Source of the DNA: Rhizobiales bacterium 62-47
GTDB taxonomy: Bacteria > Pseudomonadota > Alphaproteobacteria > Rhizobiales > Xanthobacteraceae
Direction of reading: 5' to 3'
Assembly (NCBI GenBank): GCA_001899255.1
Contig: MKVX01000018.1
Location: 621,150 to 685,149, forward strand
Length of the DNA: 64,000 bases
A program made the translations under genes and the position numbers. The first letter of the stretch is position 1. The number at the start of each line of letters is the position of its first letter. This document shows, piece by piece, positions 1 through 10,268 of the stretch. The notes under the pieces are model-generated. The model saw nothing but the letters and a program-made list of their open reading frames with translations. It was not told the DNA's origin and searched no databases.

Positions 1-161
1 CCGCTGCCGGCGGCGATGCGCTCGATCATCGGATCTTGCGGCACGCGAATGAAATTGCCCGCGACCACGCTCACCGGCAATCCGTGACGTGCAGCGACGC
101 GGTAGACCTCGTCCTTCACCGGGCAGGCATCGGCGTCGATATAGATGCGGGTGGTACTCAA
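1..161 (-). CDS. UPF0178 (YaiI/YqxD, DUF188) family protein, N-terminal part
   Basis: The reverse strand encodes about 53 residues beginning [18 protein letters not shown], the conserved N-terminus of the UPF0178/DUF188 family; the rest lies beyond the left edge. The DADACPVK segment near residues 9-16 is the family hallmark and is thought to form an acidic PIN-like active site, but the biochemical role is not settled. The start is a TTG at 161-159: an in-frame TGA lies three codons upstream, and the nearby ATG is in another frame. The gene is divergent from the MaoC-like gene that follows. Confidence 0.8.
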   Translation of the reverse strand, partial: MSTTRIYIDADACPVKDEVYRVAARHGLPVSVVAGNFIRVPQDPMIERIAAGS

Positions 162-314
162 AGGCGGTCATTCCGTGCGGTGGAGAATAGAGCGCAGTGT
201 GTAGGCGATTGTTGGCGGGAATGCGAGGAAAACCATGCCCAAACCGGCTTGCGTGGCCCGTTCGTTGACGTACGATTGTCGCAGGTAAATCGGCCAACAA
301 AGGCAAACAGCAGC

Positions 315-1115
315 ATGCCCGGTTCCCCAGCGACCTACCGCGTTTCTGCCTACAACACCGCCAAAAGATCCGAAAACAAGATGCATGACGACACCGTGGC
401 GCGCCGCTTCGGGTTCAGCGGCGGGCTGGTGCCGGGCGTTGAGGTGTTGGCCTACATGATGCACCTGCCAGTCGCTAAATGGGGACGCGATTTTCTCGCG
501 CGTGGACGGATCGAAGGGCGTTTCGTCAAGCCGGTTTACGACGGCGAAATGACCGACGTGATTGGTGAGCTTCAAGGCGAGCAACTGACGATCCGCGTCG
601 AAAGCCGGGGCCAGCTTTGCGCCACCGGCAGCGCATCGTTGACCGAGAAGGTCGAGCCGGTGGCGCTTGCGGCGTTTCCGGAGACGCCGGTGGTTGCCAC
701 GCGAGGGCCGGTCAATGCGGAGTCGTTCGCGCTGGGACAATGGCTCGGCACCGCGCCGCGCGCATGGAATGAAGCTGGCCTTGCGGATTATCTCGACGAG
801 GTTCGCGAGACGGATGACATCTACAATGCGAATGGCCTCGTTCATCCCGGCATGTTGCAGCGGATCATGAATCAAGTGCTGGTGCAGAATGTCGTTCTGG
901 GACCGTGGATTCATGTCGGCAGCAACATGCAGTTGCTGGCGGCGGCAAAACTGGGCGACGAATTGGCGGCGCGCGCCAAGGTGACCGCCAATTATGAGAA
1001 GAAGGGTCATCGCTTCGTCGAGCTGGACGCGCTCGTTGTCGCAAACGGCACGACTCCCGTCGCGCACTGCCAGCACATCGCGATTTATCAGCCGCGCGAA
1101 CAGGCCGCTGCGTAA
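315..1115 (+). CDS. MaoC-like (double hot-dog) hydratase/dehydratase-type protein
   Basis: A 266-residue protein whose early motif RRFGFSGGLVPGVEVLAYM (about residues 32-50) resembles the catalytic segment of MaoC/hydratase-2 hot-dog proteins, where an FGx(x)G.VPG loop carries the active-site polar residues. The second half is consistent with another hot-dog repeat. Members usually hydrate enoyl-CoA or act on related thioesters in the cytoplasm; the substrate here is unknown. The reading frame is open from 36, but the family-like sequence begins after the ATG at 315, and the upstream 93 codons overlap the divergent UPF0178 gene and look non-coding. No strong ribosome-binding site is visible. 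Confidence 0.7.
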   Translation: MPGSPATYRVSAYNTAKRSENKMHDDTVARRFGFSGGLVPGVEVLAYMMHLPVAKWGRDFLARGRIEGRFVKPVYDGEMTDVIGELQGEQLTIRVESRGQLCATGSASLTEKVEPVALAAFPETPVVATRGPVNAESFALGQWLGTAPRAWNEAGLADYLDEVRETDDIYNANGLVHPGMLQRIMNQVLVQNVVLGPWIHVGSNMQLLAAAKLGDELAARAKVTANYEKKGHRFVELDALVVANGTTPVAHCQHIAIYQPREQAAA

Positions 1116-1118
1116 GGC

Positions 1119-3491
1119 TCAGGTCGCGCGTGCGTCTTGAATGGCGCGCCACACGCGCTCCGGCGTCAGCGGCATATCGATGTGATTGATGCCATAGTCG
1201 GACAACGCATTGACGACGGCATTGACGACGGTGGACAGGCTGCCGGCGCAACCGGCTTCGCCGCAGCCTTTGGTTCCGAGCGGATTGGATGTGGCCGGTG
1301 AGGGATGGTCGCCGATGGCCATGGTCGGAATGTCGCTGGCGCGCGGCAAGGCATAGTCCATGAACGAGCCGGTGATCGGCTGGCCGCTCTCGTCGTAGCT
1401 CACCGATTCCATCAACGCCTGACCGATGCCCTGGGCCACGCCGCCGTGCAACTGGCCCGCCACGATCATCGGATTGACGATGGTGCCGAAGTCGTTGACG
1501 CCGGTGTAGCGGACGATGCGGACGACGCCAGTGTCGGGATCGATCTCCACCTCCGCGATGTGACACCCGTTCGGAAATGTCGAGGGGACTTTGTCCACCG
1601 TGTGATCGACGTCGAGGGACGGCGGGACATCGTCCGGCAGCTTTCGATCGCGCAATTGTTTTGCCAAATCGATGATGCCGATGCCGCGATCGGTTCCTGC
1701 AATGGTGAAGCGGCCATTGGCGAACTCGATATCGGCCTCCGAAGCCTCCAGCAGATGTGCGGCTGCGATTTTGCCTTTTTCGATGACCTTGGCTGACGCT
1801 TCGACGATCGCCATGCCGCTGGCGGTGATCGAACGCGAACCGCCCGTGCCGCTTCCGGTGTGAACGAGGTCGCTGTCATCCTGCTGCAGACGAATGCTAT
1901 CGAAAGGGACGCCGAGTTGCGCGGCCAGCACTTGAGCGAAAGGCGTCGCATGACCCTGGCCGTAATCGAGCGTGCCGGTGATGAGCCGCACGCCGCCGTC
2001 ATCCTCGAAGACGATCTTGCCGAGTTCGGGGCTGGGCGGCGCTGTCACTTCAAGATACGAGCCGACGGCGATGCCGCGCAGCAGGCCGCGCTTGCGGCTC
2101 TCGCGTTTGCGTTTTGGGAAATTGGCGTGGTCGGCCAGTTCTAGCGCCTTGGCGAAAACGCCGTGAAAATCACCGCTGTCGTAGGTGACGCCGGATGAGG
2201 CCTTGAACGGCAATTGCGCGGGCTTGATGAAATTGCGTTTGCGCAGCGCCAGCCGGTCGATCTTCATCTCGTCCGCGGCGTGATCGATCAGCCGCTCCAT
2301 GAAGTAGTTGGCTTCCGGGCGTCCGGCACCGCGGTAGGCACCCATCAGCGTGGTGTTGGTCAATACGCACTTGATGTCCACGCCAAGGAGCGGCGTGCGA
2401 TAGACGCTGGCGAGATTTTTCCCGGTGTTGATCGAAAGCGGCAGAGGCCCAACGCCGGTGATGTAGGCTCCGAGATTGCCGAAGCCGCTCAATCTCACAG
2501 CGAGAAAATGCCCGTCCTTGTCGAGCGCAAGCTCGGCGTGAATATGCTGCGCGCGTCCATGGCTGTCGGAGAGGAAGCTGGTCGAACGCTCGTCGGTCCA
2601 CTTCACCGGGCGTCCGAGCAGCCTCGCCGCGTGCAGGATGCAGGTATATTCCGGATAGTTCACGTTCTTCATGCCGAACGAGCCGCCGACATTGGCAGTC
2701 AACACCCGGACCTTCTCTTTCGGCTGCCGGAGATTCTTTGCGAGGTTGGTGTGGCTGCCAGCGACGCCTTGCGTCGGCAACTGGATCGTGAAGCGGCCCG
2801 TTGCCTTGTCGAAGCTCGCCAGCGCCGAACGGGGTTCCATCGGTACGACGGCCACGCGGGTATTTACGATATCGAGCTTGGTGACATGAGCCGCGCCGGC
2901 AAAGGCGGCGTCGATCGCCTCCGTGTCGCCGAAGTGATAGTCGAGCGCCACGTTGTTGGGGATGTGGTCGTAGAGTTGCGGCGCGCCGGGCTTCGCGGCT
3001 TCCTCGGCGCTGGTTACGGACGGCAACGGATCGATATCGACCGCGACGGCTTCGGCGGCGTCGCGCGCTTGCGCCAGCGTTTCGGCGACGACGAAGGCGA
3101 CCGGATCGCCGACGAAACGCACCTTGTCGGTCACGAGCGGCATCCGATTGGTTTGCAGCAGGGGGGAACCATCGCGGTTCTTGAGCGGCAATCCGCAGGT
3201 ATAGGGCTCGTAGTCGGTGAGGTCGGCGCCGGTCCAGACGCCGAGCACACCGGGCATGGTCCGCGCGGCCGACGTATCGATGTTGCGGATCAGGCCGTGG
3301 GCGTGGGTGCTGCGAACGATCCAGGCATAGACCTGGTTCGGGAGACGGAAATCGTCGGTGTATCTGCCTTTGCCGCGGACAAGGGTGTCGTCTTCCTTGC
3401 GGCGAACCGGCTGCCCAACTCCGAATTTTTGCAGCGCAATAGCGTTGTCGAGAAACTGATTGGAGCTGCGATCCTGCATGCAGATGCCCAC
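1119..3491 (-). CDS. Xanthine dehydrogenase/CO dehydrogenase-family molybdopterin-binding subunit (form II CoxL-like)
   Basis: A 790-residue large subunit of the molybdenum hydroxylase family. It starts with the usual GxGQPVRRKED...RGKGRYTDDF segment and ends with a GCGEAGC motif (about residue 741) that supplies the catalytic glutamate. The active-site loop near residues 385-391 reads AYRGAGR, which defines form II proteins; true aerobic CO dehydrogenases (form I) have AYxCSFR. It therefore probably oxidises an aldehyde or N-heterocycle, not CO. No FAD (CoxM) or 2Fe-2S (CoxS) partner lies nearby, so any partners are encoded elsewhere. The first start is GTG at 3491; an ATG at 3479 is equally possible, and neither has a convincing ribosome-binding site. 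Confidence 0.88.
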   Translation of the reverse strand: MGICMQDRSSNQFLDNAIALQKFGVGQPVRRKEDDTLVRGKGRYTDDFRLPNQVYAWIVRSTHAHGLIRNIDTSAARTMPGVLGVWTGADLTDYEPYTCGLPLKNRDGSPLLQTNRMPLVTDKVRFVGDPVAFVVAETLAQARDAAEAVAVDIDPLPSVTSAEEAAKPGAPQLYDHIPNNVALDYHFGDTEAIDAAFAGAAHVTKLDIVNTRVAVVPMEPRSALASFDKATGRFTIQLPTQGVAGSHTNLAKNLRQPKEKVRVLTANVGGSFGMKNVNYPEYTCILHAARLLGRPVKWTDERSTSFLSDSHGRAQHIHAELALDKDGHFLAVRLSGFGNLGAYITGVGPLPLSINTGKNLASVYRTPLLGVDIKCVLTNTTLMGAYRGAGRPEANYFMERLIDHAADEMKIDRLALRKRNFIKPAQLPFKASSGVTYDSGDFHGVFAKALELADHANFPKRKRESRKRGLLRGIAVGSYLEVTAPPSPELGKIVFEDDGGVRLITGTLDYGQGHATPFAQVLAAQLGVPFDSIRLQQDDSDLVHTGSGTGGSRSITASGMAIVEASAKVIEKGKIAAAHLLEASEADIEFANGRFTIAGTDRGIGIIDLAKQLRDRKLPDDVPPSLDVDHTVDKVPSTFPNGCHIAEVEIDPDTGVVRIVRYTGVNDFGTIVNPMIVAGQLHGGVAQGIGQALMESVSYDESGQPITGSFMDYALPRASDIPTMAIGDHPSPATSNPLGTKGCGEAGCAGSLSTVVNAVVNALSDYGINHIDMPLTPERVWRAIQDARAT

Positions 3492-3678
3492 AAAGTGCCG
3501 TTTTGGCCGATTTTGGCTGACAGTCGAAACGTCAATTAAAGCAGCGATCCGGTCCGGACAATGGCTGTTTGGGTATACAACCTGCGTGCGAAGGTTGCGT
3601 CATCTCGCCACGCTGCTAAACTTTCTGTGAGCAGAAATTCCAGGTCGGCCGTCGCTGGTCGCGGAGAGACAGGTTTGT

Positions 3679-4755
3679 ATGATTGACGACGCCCGGCAAA
3701 TGGCCAGCCCGGAGCCGCGCGCGCGACTGGAAGGATCGTCCTTTCCGGTTGCGGCAGAATCCGAACAAAGGGGCGGGCGTTCGTCGGCCAATGGCGCGGA
3801 CGTCTATGCCGCGCTGGATCTCGGTACCAACAATTGCCGCCTGCTGATCGCTTGCCCGGAGGGCGGCGGGTTCCGGGTCATCGATTCGTTTTCGCGGATC
3901 ATCCGGTTGGGCGAAGGCATTTCGGTGACCGGCCGCATCAGCGATGCCGCCATCGGACGGGCGATTTCCGCGTTGAGCATCTGCCGCGACAAGATGAAAT
4001 TGCGCAATGCGCAGCGGCTGCGCTTGATCGCCACCGAAGCCTGTCGCGCCGCCTCCAATGCCGACGTGTTCTGCAATCAGGTTGAGAGCAAGACCGGCAT
4101 CGTGCTCGAGGTAATCGACCGCGAAACCGAGGCGACGCTGGCGGTGATCGGTTGCTCGCCGCTGGTCGATGCCGATGGCCGTGGCGCAATCCTGTTCGAT
4201 ATCGGCGGCGGATCGACCGAATTGGTCAGGCTGGTGCGCGATGGCGGCAATGGAGTGCCGCGCGCCAAGGCCTGGATGTCGATCCCGCTCGGGGTTGTGA
4301 CATTGGCCGAACGCTACGGCGGCCGCGACGTAACCAGTGACATCTACGATCGCATGGTCCGGGACGTTGCCGAACATGTTGCGCCATTCGCGGCCCAGCA
4401 CGGACGCGAGCTGGATACGATGCACCTGCTCGGCACATCGGGAACCGTGACGACGCTCGCCGGAATCCATCTCAAATTGCCTCGCTACGATCGCCGTCGC
4501 GTCGATGGCATCTGGATGAACGACGGCGAAATTACTTCGGCGATCACCCGCCTGCTCGGCATGAACTACCGGGAACGCGCCGATAACAATTGCATCGGCG
4601 TCGAGCGGGCGGATCTCGTGCTGGCGGGCTGTGCCATCCTCGATGCCATCCGTCAGGCCTTCCCGCTGCCGCGCCTGCGCGTCGCGGATCGCGGTTTGCG
4701 CGAAGGCATGCTGGTCGAGATGATGCGCGACGACGGCGCCATTTGCGCAACGTGA
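3679..4755 (+). CDS. ppx: Ppx/GppA family phosphatase (exopolyphosphatase/pppGpp hydrolase)
   Basis: A 358-residue member of the ASKHA fold. Phosphate-1 motif ALDLGTNN lies at residues 45-52, a catalytic-type glutamate in ATEACR at about 120, phosphate-2 motif DIGGGSTEL at about 174-182, and a LLGTSGTVTTLAG loop at about 251-263. Family members release orthophosphate from polyphosphate or the 5' phosphate from pppGpp. The protein lacks the C-terminal helical/HD region of the long E. coli Ppx, so it is the short single-module type. It starts divergently from the CoxL-like gene, and rlmE follows 59 bp downstream, a ppx-rlmE pairing I recognise from alphaproteobacteria. Confidence 0.92.
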   Translation: MIDDARQMASPEPRARLEGSSFPVAAESEQRGGRSSANGADVYAALDLGTNNCRLLIACPEGGGFRVIDSFSRIIRLGEGISVTGRISDAAIGRAISALSICRDKMKLRNAQRLRLIATEACRAASNADVFCNQVESKTGIVLEVIDRETEATLAVIGCSPLVDADGRGAILFDIGGGSTELVRLVRDGGNGVPRAKAWMSIPLGVVTLAERYGGRDVTSDIYDRMVRDVAEHVAPFAAQHGRELDTMHLLGTSGTVTTLAGIHLKLPRYDRRRVDGIWMNDGEITSAITRLLGMNYRERADNNCIGVERADLVLAGCAILDAIRQAFPLPRLRVADRGLREGMLVEMMRDDGAICAT

Positions 4756-4814
4756 TGTGCGTTCGCGCGGCGATATGCTAGGCGTTGGCCGTTCCTCGAA
4801 AGTAAGCACGACAA

Positions 4815-5519
4815 ATGGCCAAAGACAGCACAGGGCGGTTGCATGTCACCGTCAAGACCGGCGGCAAGCGCAAACTCTCCTCCAAATTGTGGCTGGAGCG
4901 GCAGCTCAACGATCCTTACGTAGCGCAAGCCAAGCGTGAGGGGTTGCGTTCGCGCGCGGCCTACAAGCTGATCGAAATGGACGACAAGTTCCGCTTCCTC
5001 AAGCCGGGCGCGGCGGTGGTCGATCTCGGCGCGGCGCCGGGCGGCTGGAGCCAGATCGCCGCCAAGCGGGTCGGTGCGGCGACGGGCAAGGGCAAGGTCG
5101 TCGCCATCGATCTGCTGGAGATGCCGGAGATTGTCGGGGTGACATTCGCGCGGCTCGATTTCCTGGATGCCAGCGCACCCGACAAGCTGCGCGAGATGAT
5201 GGGTGGCGGCGCGGACGTCGTCCTGTCGGACATGGCGGCGAATACGACGGGGCATCGCAAGACCGACCAACTTCGCATCATCGGACTGGTGGAAACCGCG
5301 GCAGCCTTCGCGGCCGAAGTCCTCAACCCCGGCGGGACATTTGTCGCGAAGGTGTTCCAGAGCGGTGCGGATGCCGAACTGGTGGCACAGCTCAAGCGCG
5401 ACTATGCCAGCGTCAAGCATGTCAAACCGGCCGCGAGCCGGCAGGATTCCTCCGAACGCTACGTGCTGGCGATGGGTTTCCGCGGCGGCGAAAGATCGTC
5501 TGACGCAGAGATGAGATGA
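4815..5519 (+). CDS. rlmE: 23S rRNA 2'-O-methyltransferase RlmE (FtsJ/RrmJ)
   Basis: A 234-residue protein matching RlmE, which methylates the 2'-OH of the conserved A-loop uridine (U2552 in E. coli) of 23S rRNA in the 50S subunit. The K-D-K-E catalytic tetrad is visible: K51 in SRAAYKLIE, D139 in LSDMAANTTG, K179 in VAKVFQ and a C-terminal E in the RQDSSERY segment. The SAM-binding motif DLGAAPGGW is at 70-78. Length is typical with a slightly extended basic N-terminus (KTGGKRKLSSK). It lies directly downstream of ppx on the same strand and is followed by a strong hairpin. Confidence 0.95.
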   Translation: MAKDSTGRLHVTVKTGGKRKLSSKLWLERQLNDPYVAQAKREGLRSRAAYKLIEMDDKFRFLKPGAAVVDLGAAPGGWSQIAAKRVGAATGKGKVVAIDLLEMPEIVGVTFARLDFLDASAPDKLREMMGGGADVVLSDMAANTTGHRKTDQLRIIGLVETAAAFAAEVLNPGGTFVAKVFQSGADAELVAQLKRDYASVKHVKPAASRQDSSERYVLAMGFRGGERSSDAEMR

Positions 5520-5593
5520 CGCAACGGCGTCATCCTGAGCGCCTGACCGGAAATGCAATCGATGTTTCCGGGCAATAGACTATTCGTCTCTTC

Positions 5594-5624
5594 CGTCATG
5601 GCCGGAATAAATCCGGCCATGACG
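5594..5624. terminator. Perfect 13-bp inverted repeat between convergent genes
   Basis: CGTCATGGCCGGA, a 5-nt loop (ATAAA), then TCCGGCCATGACG. It sits between rlmE (+) and the MBL-fold gene (-), which converge. There is no long T-run on either side, so it could be a bidirectional terminator or a member of the GTCATGGCCGG intergenic repeat family that I associate with Bradyrhizobiaceae. Confidence 0.6.
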
Positions 5625-5716
5625 AACTAACTGCTTCCGATTCAGCGAATGTTTTTTAAGTCAGGCTTCGAGGCGTGGGTGTCGAGGGATGAGGGCTTTC
5701 GCTTCAAATTGCGCCT

Positions 5717-6541
5717 CTAAACCCCACTCAGCACGATCACCGTGGGCGTCTTGGGCAGCGTGCCGACTGAAATGCGGAATGAGGTTTCCAGGCGTTGGTC
5801 GATGGCAAACTGTCCGCGCAGGCGGCCGAGCAGGTCGGACAGCGGTGTGCCGAAGCGATGCATCGGCAGCACGATCGACGATCGCAGCCGTCGCACGATG
5901 GTCGAGATGCCATCGAGCGACATGGTGTAGGTGCCGTCGATCGGCGCCATCAGGATATCGAGCCGGCCGATCGCTGCAATATGGCTCTCGTCGAGCGGAT
6001 GATGCAGGTGGCCGAGATGGCCGATACAAAGCCCCGCCACCTCGAAAATGAAAATCGAATTGCCGTTGGGGATCATCTCGGTATCGGCGCCGTAGCTGTA
6101 GAGCGAGCGGCGGATATCGGTGGGGACGTTGCGAATGTAGACATCGCCAACCGTCAGCGAATGTTTGGCCGGTTCGCCATTGTCGCCCCAGCCATGCAGC
6201 ACATGCTTGATGCGCGGATCGGGATTGAGCGTGTAGTGCGTCGAATGCGCGCGGTTCATGGTGACGACGTCGGGCAGGCCGCCGGTGTCGTAGATGCCGT
6301 TGTAATCGGTAGCGATGCGAACGCCGTCCGGCGTTTCGATGACGTAGGTGGAATGCCCGGCATAGCGGATGGTGACATCCTCAGAGGTCGCGGCTGTGCG
6401 GATGCTGGCGAAAACGACATTCGGCAGCAGGTTGGCCATGGCCTGGCATTGGCTCGCACGGGGATTGGTGTCGGCGGCAAACGCGAGCGCGGGGCAGAGC
6501 GCCAACAAGGCTCCCGCAATGATCCGCATGCGTCGCAGCAT
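5717..6541 (-). CDS. Periplasmic metallo-beta-lactamase-fold (UlaG-like) protein
   Basis: A 274-residue protein with a Sec signal peptide (MLRRMRIIAGALLALCPALAFA, cleavage near 22-23). The mature part has the beta-strand pattern of the MBL/UlaG fold: IRYAGHSTYVIETPDGVRIATDYNG near 58-82, a GHLGHLHH segment near 175, and a C-terminal VLPMHRFGT segment that would carry a metal-binding His. The usual THxHxDH loop appears as NRAHSTHY, which lacks the first His and the Asp, so the metal site is incomplete or reshaped. Substrate unknown; possibly a lactonase-like or non-hydrolytic protein. Convergent with rlmE. Confidence 0.78.
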   Translation of the reverse strand: MLRRMRIIAGALLALCPALAFAADTNPRASQCQAMANLLPNVVFASIRTAATSEDVTIRYAGHSTYVIETPDGVRIATDYNGIYDTGGLPDVVTMNRAHSTHYTLNPDPRIKHVLHGWGDNGEPAKHSLTVGDVYIRNVPTDIRRSLYSYGADTEMIPNGNSIFIFEVAGLCIGHLGHLHHPLDESHIAAIGRLDILMAPIDGTYTMSLDGISTIVRRLRSSIVLPMHRFGTPLSDLLGRLRGQFAIDQRLETSFRISVGTLPKTPTVIVLSGV

Positions 6542-6625
6542 AGCTGGTCTCCGCCAGGTCCACTCCCTGCGCGCAGCAAATCATGCGTCGCGACAGGCTG
6601 CAACATGGGCGGCGCAATCTGTGCG

Positions 6626-8095
6626 TCAGCCGAGTTTCTGGTCGCGGGCCGACGCGGTTTCTCTGGCGGCCGCTTCTTCGGCGTCAGGGTCGCTCGCCGG
6701 TTCGGCAATCACCACCATGCGGCCGGAGATCTGGTGTCCGGCATCGGGCGGCAGCTTGTAGAAGAAAATGCCCGAGAACGCCGCGAAGATGCCGACGATC
6801 ACGAAAGCCGGGCCGAACTGATCGGCGTTGATTTCCGAGACGTGCCGCAAAGCCATCGTGGCTTCGACCGAGAACGCACCGATCGCGACGCCGGCCGATA
6901 TCGCGAGCTGCTGGGCGACGCTGACCAGTGTGGTCGCGCGGCTCATCTTGGCCGGCTCGATATCCGCATAGGCCAGGGTGTTGAGCGCGGTGAACTGCAG
7001 GGAGCGGAAGAAGCCGCCGACGATCAGGATAATCACGATCAGCAGGAGCGGCGTGGAAATCGTGAACAGCGCGCAGGCCGCGAGGAAGACGGCACTCACC
7101 ACGGCATCGACCATCATGATATTGCGGAAGCCGAAACTACGGATGATGCGCGCCGCCAGCGTCTTCATGAAGATCGAGCCGACAGCCGAGGTGAAGGTGA
7201 CGAGGCCCGACTGAAATGGCGACAGGCCGAAACCGAGTTGCATCAGCAGCGGCAGCAGGAACGGCAATGCGCCGATACCGAGCCGGAACAGGAATCCGCC
7301 GAGGATGCTGGCGCGCATCGTCGCCAATCGCATCAGCGAGAAATCCAGCACCGGGCTATCGGTACGTCGTGCATGACGAACGTAGAGCGTGGTGAAAATG
7401 GCGCCGCCGCCGATCAGGCCGGCGACGATGGGCCATGGCACGAGGCCGAGTCCAGCCACCGATAGTCCGAAGGCGAGCCCGCCGAGACCCAGTCCGGACA
7501 ACACCATGCCGATGAGATCGAAGCGATCCGGCTTGTCGCTGCGGATCGGGTCGATGAAGCGCTGCGCCATGAAGATGCCGAGCACGCCGATCGGGATGTT
7601 GATCAGGAAGATCCAGTGCCATGAGAAATAGGTGGTGATGAAACCGCCGAGCGGCGGCCCGATCACCGGCCCGATCAGCGCCGGCACCGTTACCCAGGCC
7701 ATGGCGTTGACGAGCGCGCTCTTGTCGATGGAACGCAGCAGCACCAGACGGCCGACCGGCGTCATCATCGCGCCGCCGAGCCCTTGCACCACGCGGGCGA
7801 TGACGAAGTCGTTGATCGACGAGGATATCGCGCAGCCGATCGATCCCAGCATAAAGACGCCGATGGCGGCGCTGAACACGGTGCGGGCGCCGAAGCGGTC
7901 AGCGGTCCAGCCGCTCGCGGGAATGAATACGGCCAGCGAGAGCAGGTAAGAGGTGATGGCGAGCTTCAGCGTCAGCGGGCTGGTGCCGATATCCGCGGCG
8001 ATGGCCGGCAAGGATGTCGCGATCACCGTCGAATCCATGTTTTCCATGAACAACGCGGCGGCGACGATCAGCGGTATCACTCGTTCTTTGTTCAT
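6626..8095 (-). CDS. MFS drug efflux transporter, DHA2 (14-TM, EmrB/QacA-like) family
   Basis: A 489-residue, very hydrophobic protein. It begins MNKERVIPLIVAAALFMENMDSTVIATSLPAIA, with the DHA2 motif D1 (MDSTV.ATSLP). Motif A appears as GWTADRFGARTVF near 60-72 and motif C (antiporter motif) as GPVIGPPLGGFI near 140. About 14 membrane segments can be picked out. The polar tail (ASDPDAEEAAARETASARDQ) is cytoplasmic. Proton-driven export of drugs or other small molecules is inferred from family; the substrate is unknown. No adjacent MFP (EmrA-like) subunit or regulator is present. Confidence 0.9.
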   Translation of the reverse strand: MNKERVIPLIVAAALFMENMDSTVIATSLPAIAADIGTSPLTLKLAITSYLLSLAVFIPASGWTADRFGARTVFSAAIGVFMLGSIGCAISSSINDFVIARVVQGLGGAMMTPVGRLVLLRSIDKSALVNAMAWVTVPALIGPVIGPPLGGFITTYFSWHWIFLINIPIGVLGIFMAQRFIDPIRSDKPDRFDLIGMVLSGLGLGGLAFGLSVAGLGLVPWPIVAGLIGGGAIFTTLYVRHARRTDSPVLDFSLMRLATMRASILGGFLFRLGIGALPFLLPLLMQLGFGLSPFQSGLVTFTSAVGSIFMKTLAARIIRSFGFRNIMMVDAVVSAVFLAACALFTISTPLLLIVIILIVGGFFRSLQFTALNTLAYADIEPAKMSRATTLVSVAQQLAISAGVAIGAFSVEATMALRHVSEINADQFGPAFVIVGIFAAFSGIFFYKLPPDAGHQISGRMVVIAEPASDPDAEEAAARETASARDQKLG

Positions 8096-8224
8096 TGCTC
8101 GCTTGGGGCGTGGCTTGGAGGACGGGCTCTACCACTGCCGCGTGGCTGGGACCATTGTGGAAACCGGAATACCACCTAAGTTCTGGCGGAGTGGTCCAGA
8201 CCGACCAGTCCCGGAGATCCGACG

Positions 8225-8473
8225 ATGATTTATGTCCTCGCCGCCTTGCTTCCGCCGCTTGGTTTGCTGCTGAACGGCCAGCCGTTTTCGGCGATCTTTA
8301 ACGTGATCCTGATCGTCTTTTGCGCGATTTTCGGGCTGATTTTCCATGTTCTGCTGCTGGTGCCCTCCGCGCACGCGTTGATTGCCGTGCATATGAAGCG
8401 GGAGGATCGCAAGCACCGGGAGGTCGTCGAGGCCATCCGTCAGCACGGGCCGCCGCCGGGCTATTCGCGCTGA
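8225..8473 (+). CDS. YqaE/Pmp3-type small membrane protein
   Basis: An 82-residue protein with two predicted membrane helices (about 3-22 and 25-52). The LLPPLGLLLNGQP segment is typical of the YqaE/Pmp3 (PF01679) family, whose members are small plasma-membrane proteins linked to membrane potential and stress. This copy is longer than the usual ~52 residues, with a charged tail (HMKREDRKHREVVEAIRQ). It starts divergently from the MFS gene; its ATG follows a purine-rich stretch (GGAGATCCGACG). Confidence 0.75.
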   Translation: MIYVLAALLPPLGLLLNGQPFSAIFNVILIVFCAIFGLIFHVLLLVPSAHALIAVHMKREDRKHREVVEAIRQHGPPPGYSR

Positions 8474-8634
8474 ATTCGGGTTCAGCGGATGGCCGATAAT
8501 ATCGGTGAATCGCGGTCAAATGCTTTGATTCAGCGGGCGGCCATGCTATCGACCACCGCCAACCCCTCAGATGGGCTCCGATTCGACGGCGATGCCTGTG
8601 GCGTCACCGAATGGATATCCCATTCCGAGGATGA

Positions 8635-10164
<1,530 letters not shown>

Positions 10165-10268
10165 TCGCGGCGATTGCGAGGGCCGCGCTCAAGAACTTGA
10201 GAGCGGCCGCGCTGTTGTCGTCCGGGTCTGGTCTGTCGTCCTGCAATTAAGAAGAAATGTGAGCGGAT

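Noticed and set aside
36-314. N-terminal 93-codon extension of the MaoC-like protein
   Set aside because: It overlaps the divergent UPF0178 gene, is rich in Arg and Cys and has no family similarity; the likely start is 315.
1466-2002. Long Arg/Ser-rich frames on the other strand or frame of large genes (here inside the CoxL-like gene; also many others)
   Set aside because: These are shadow frames typical of GC-rich DNA; composition is Arg/Ser/Pro/Ala-rich without domains, and the real gene in each place is clear.
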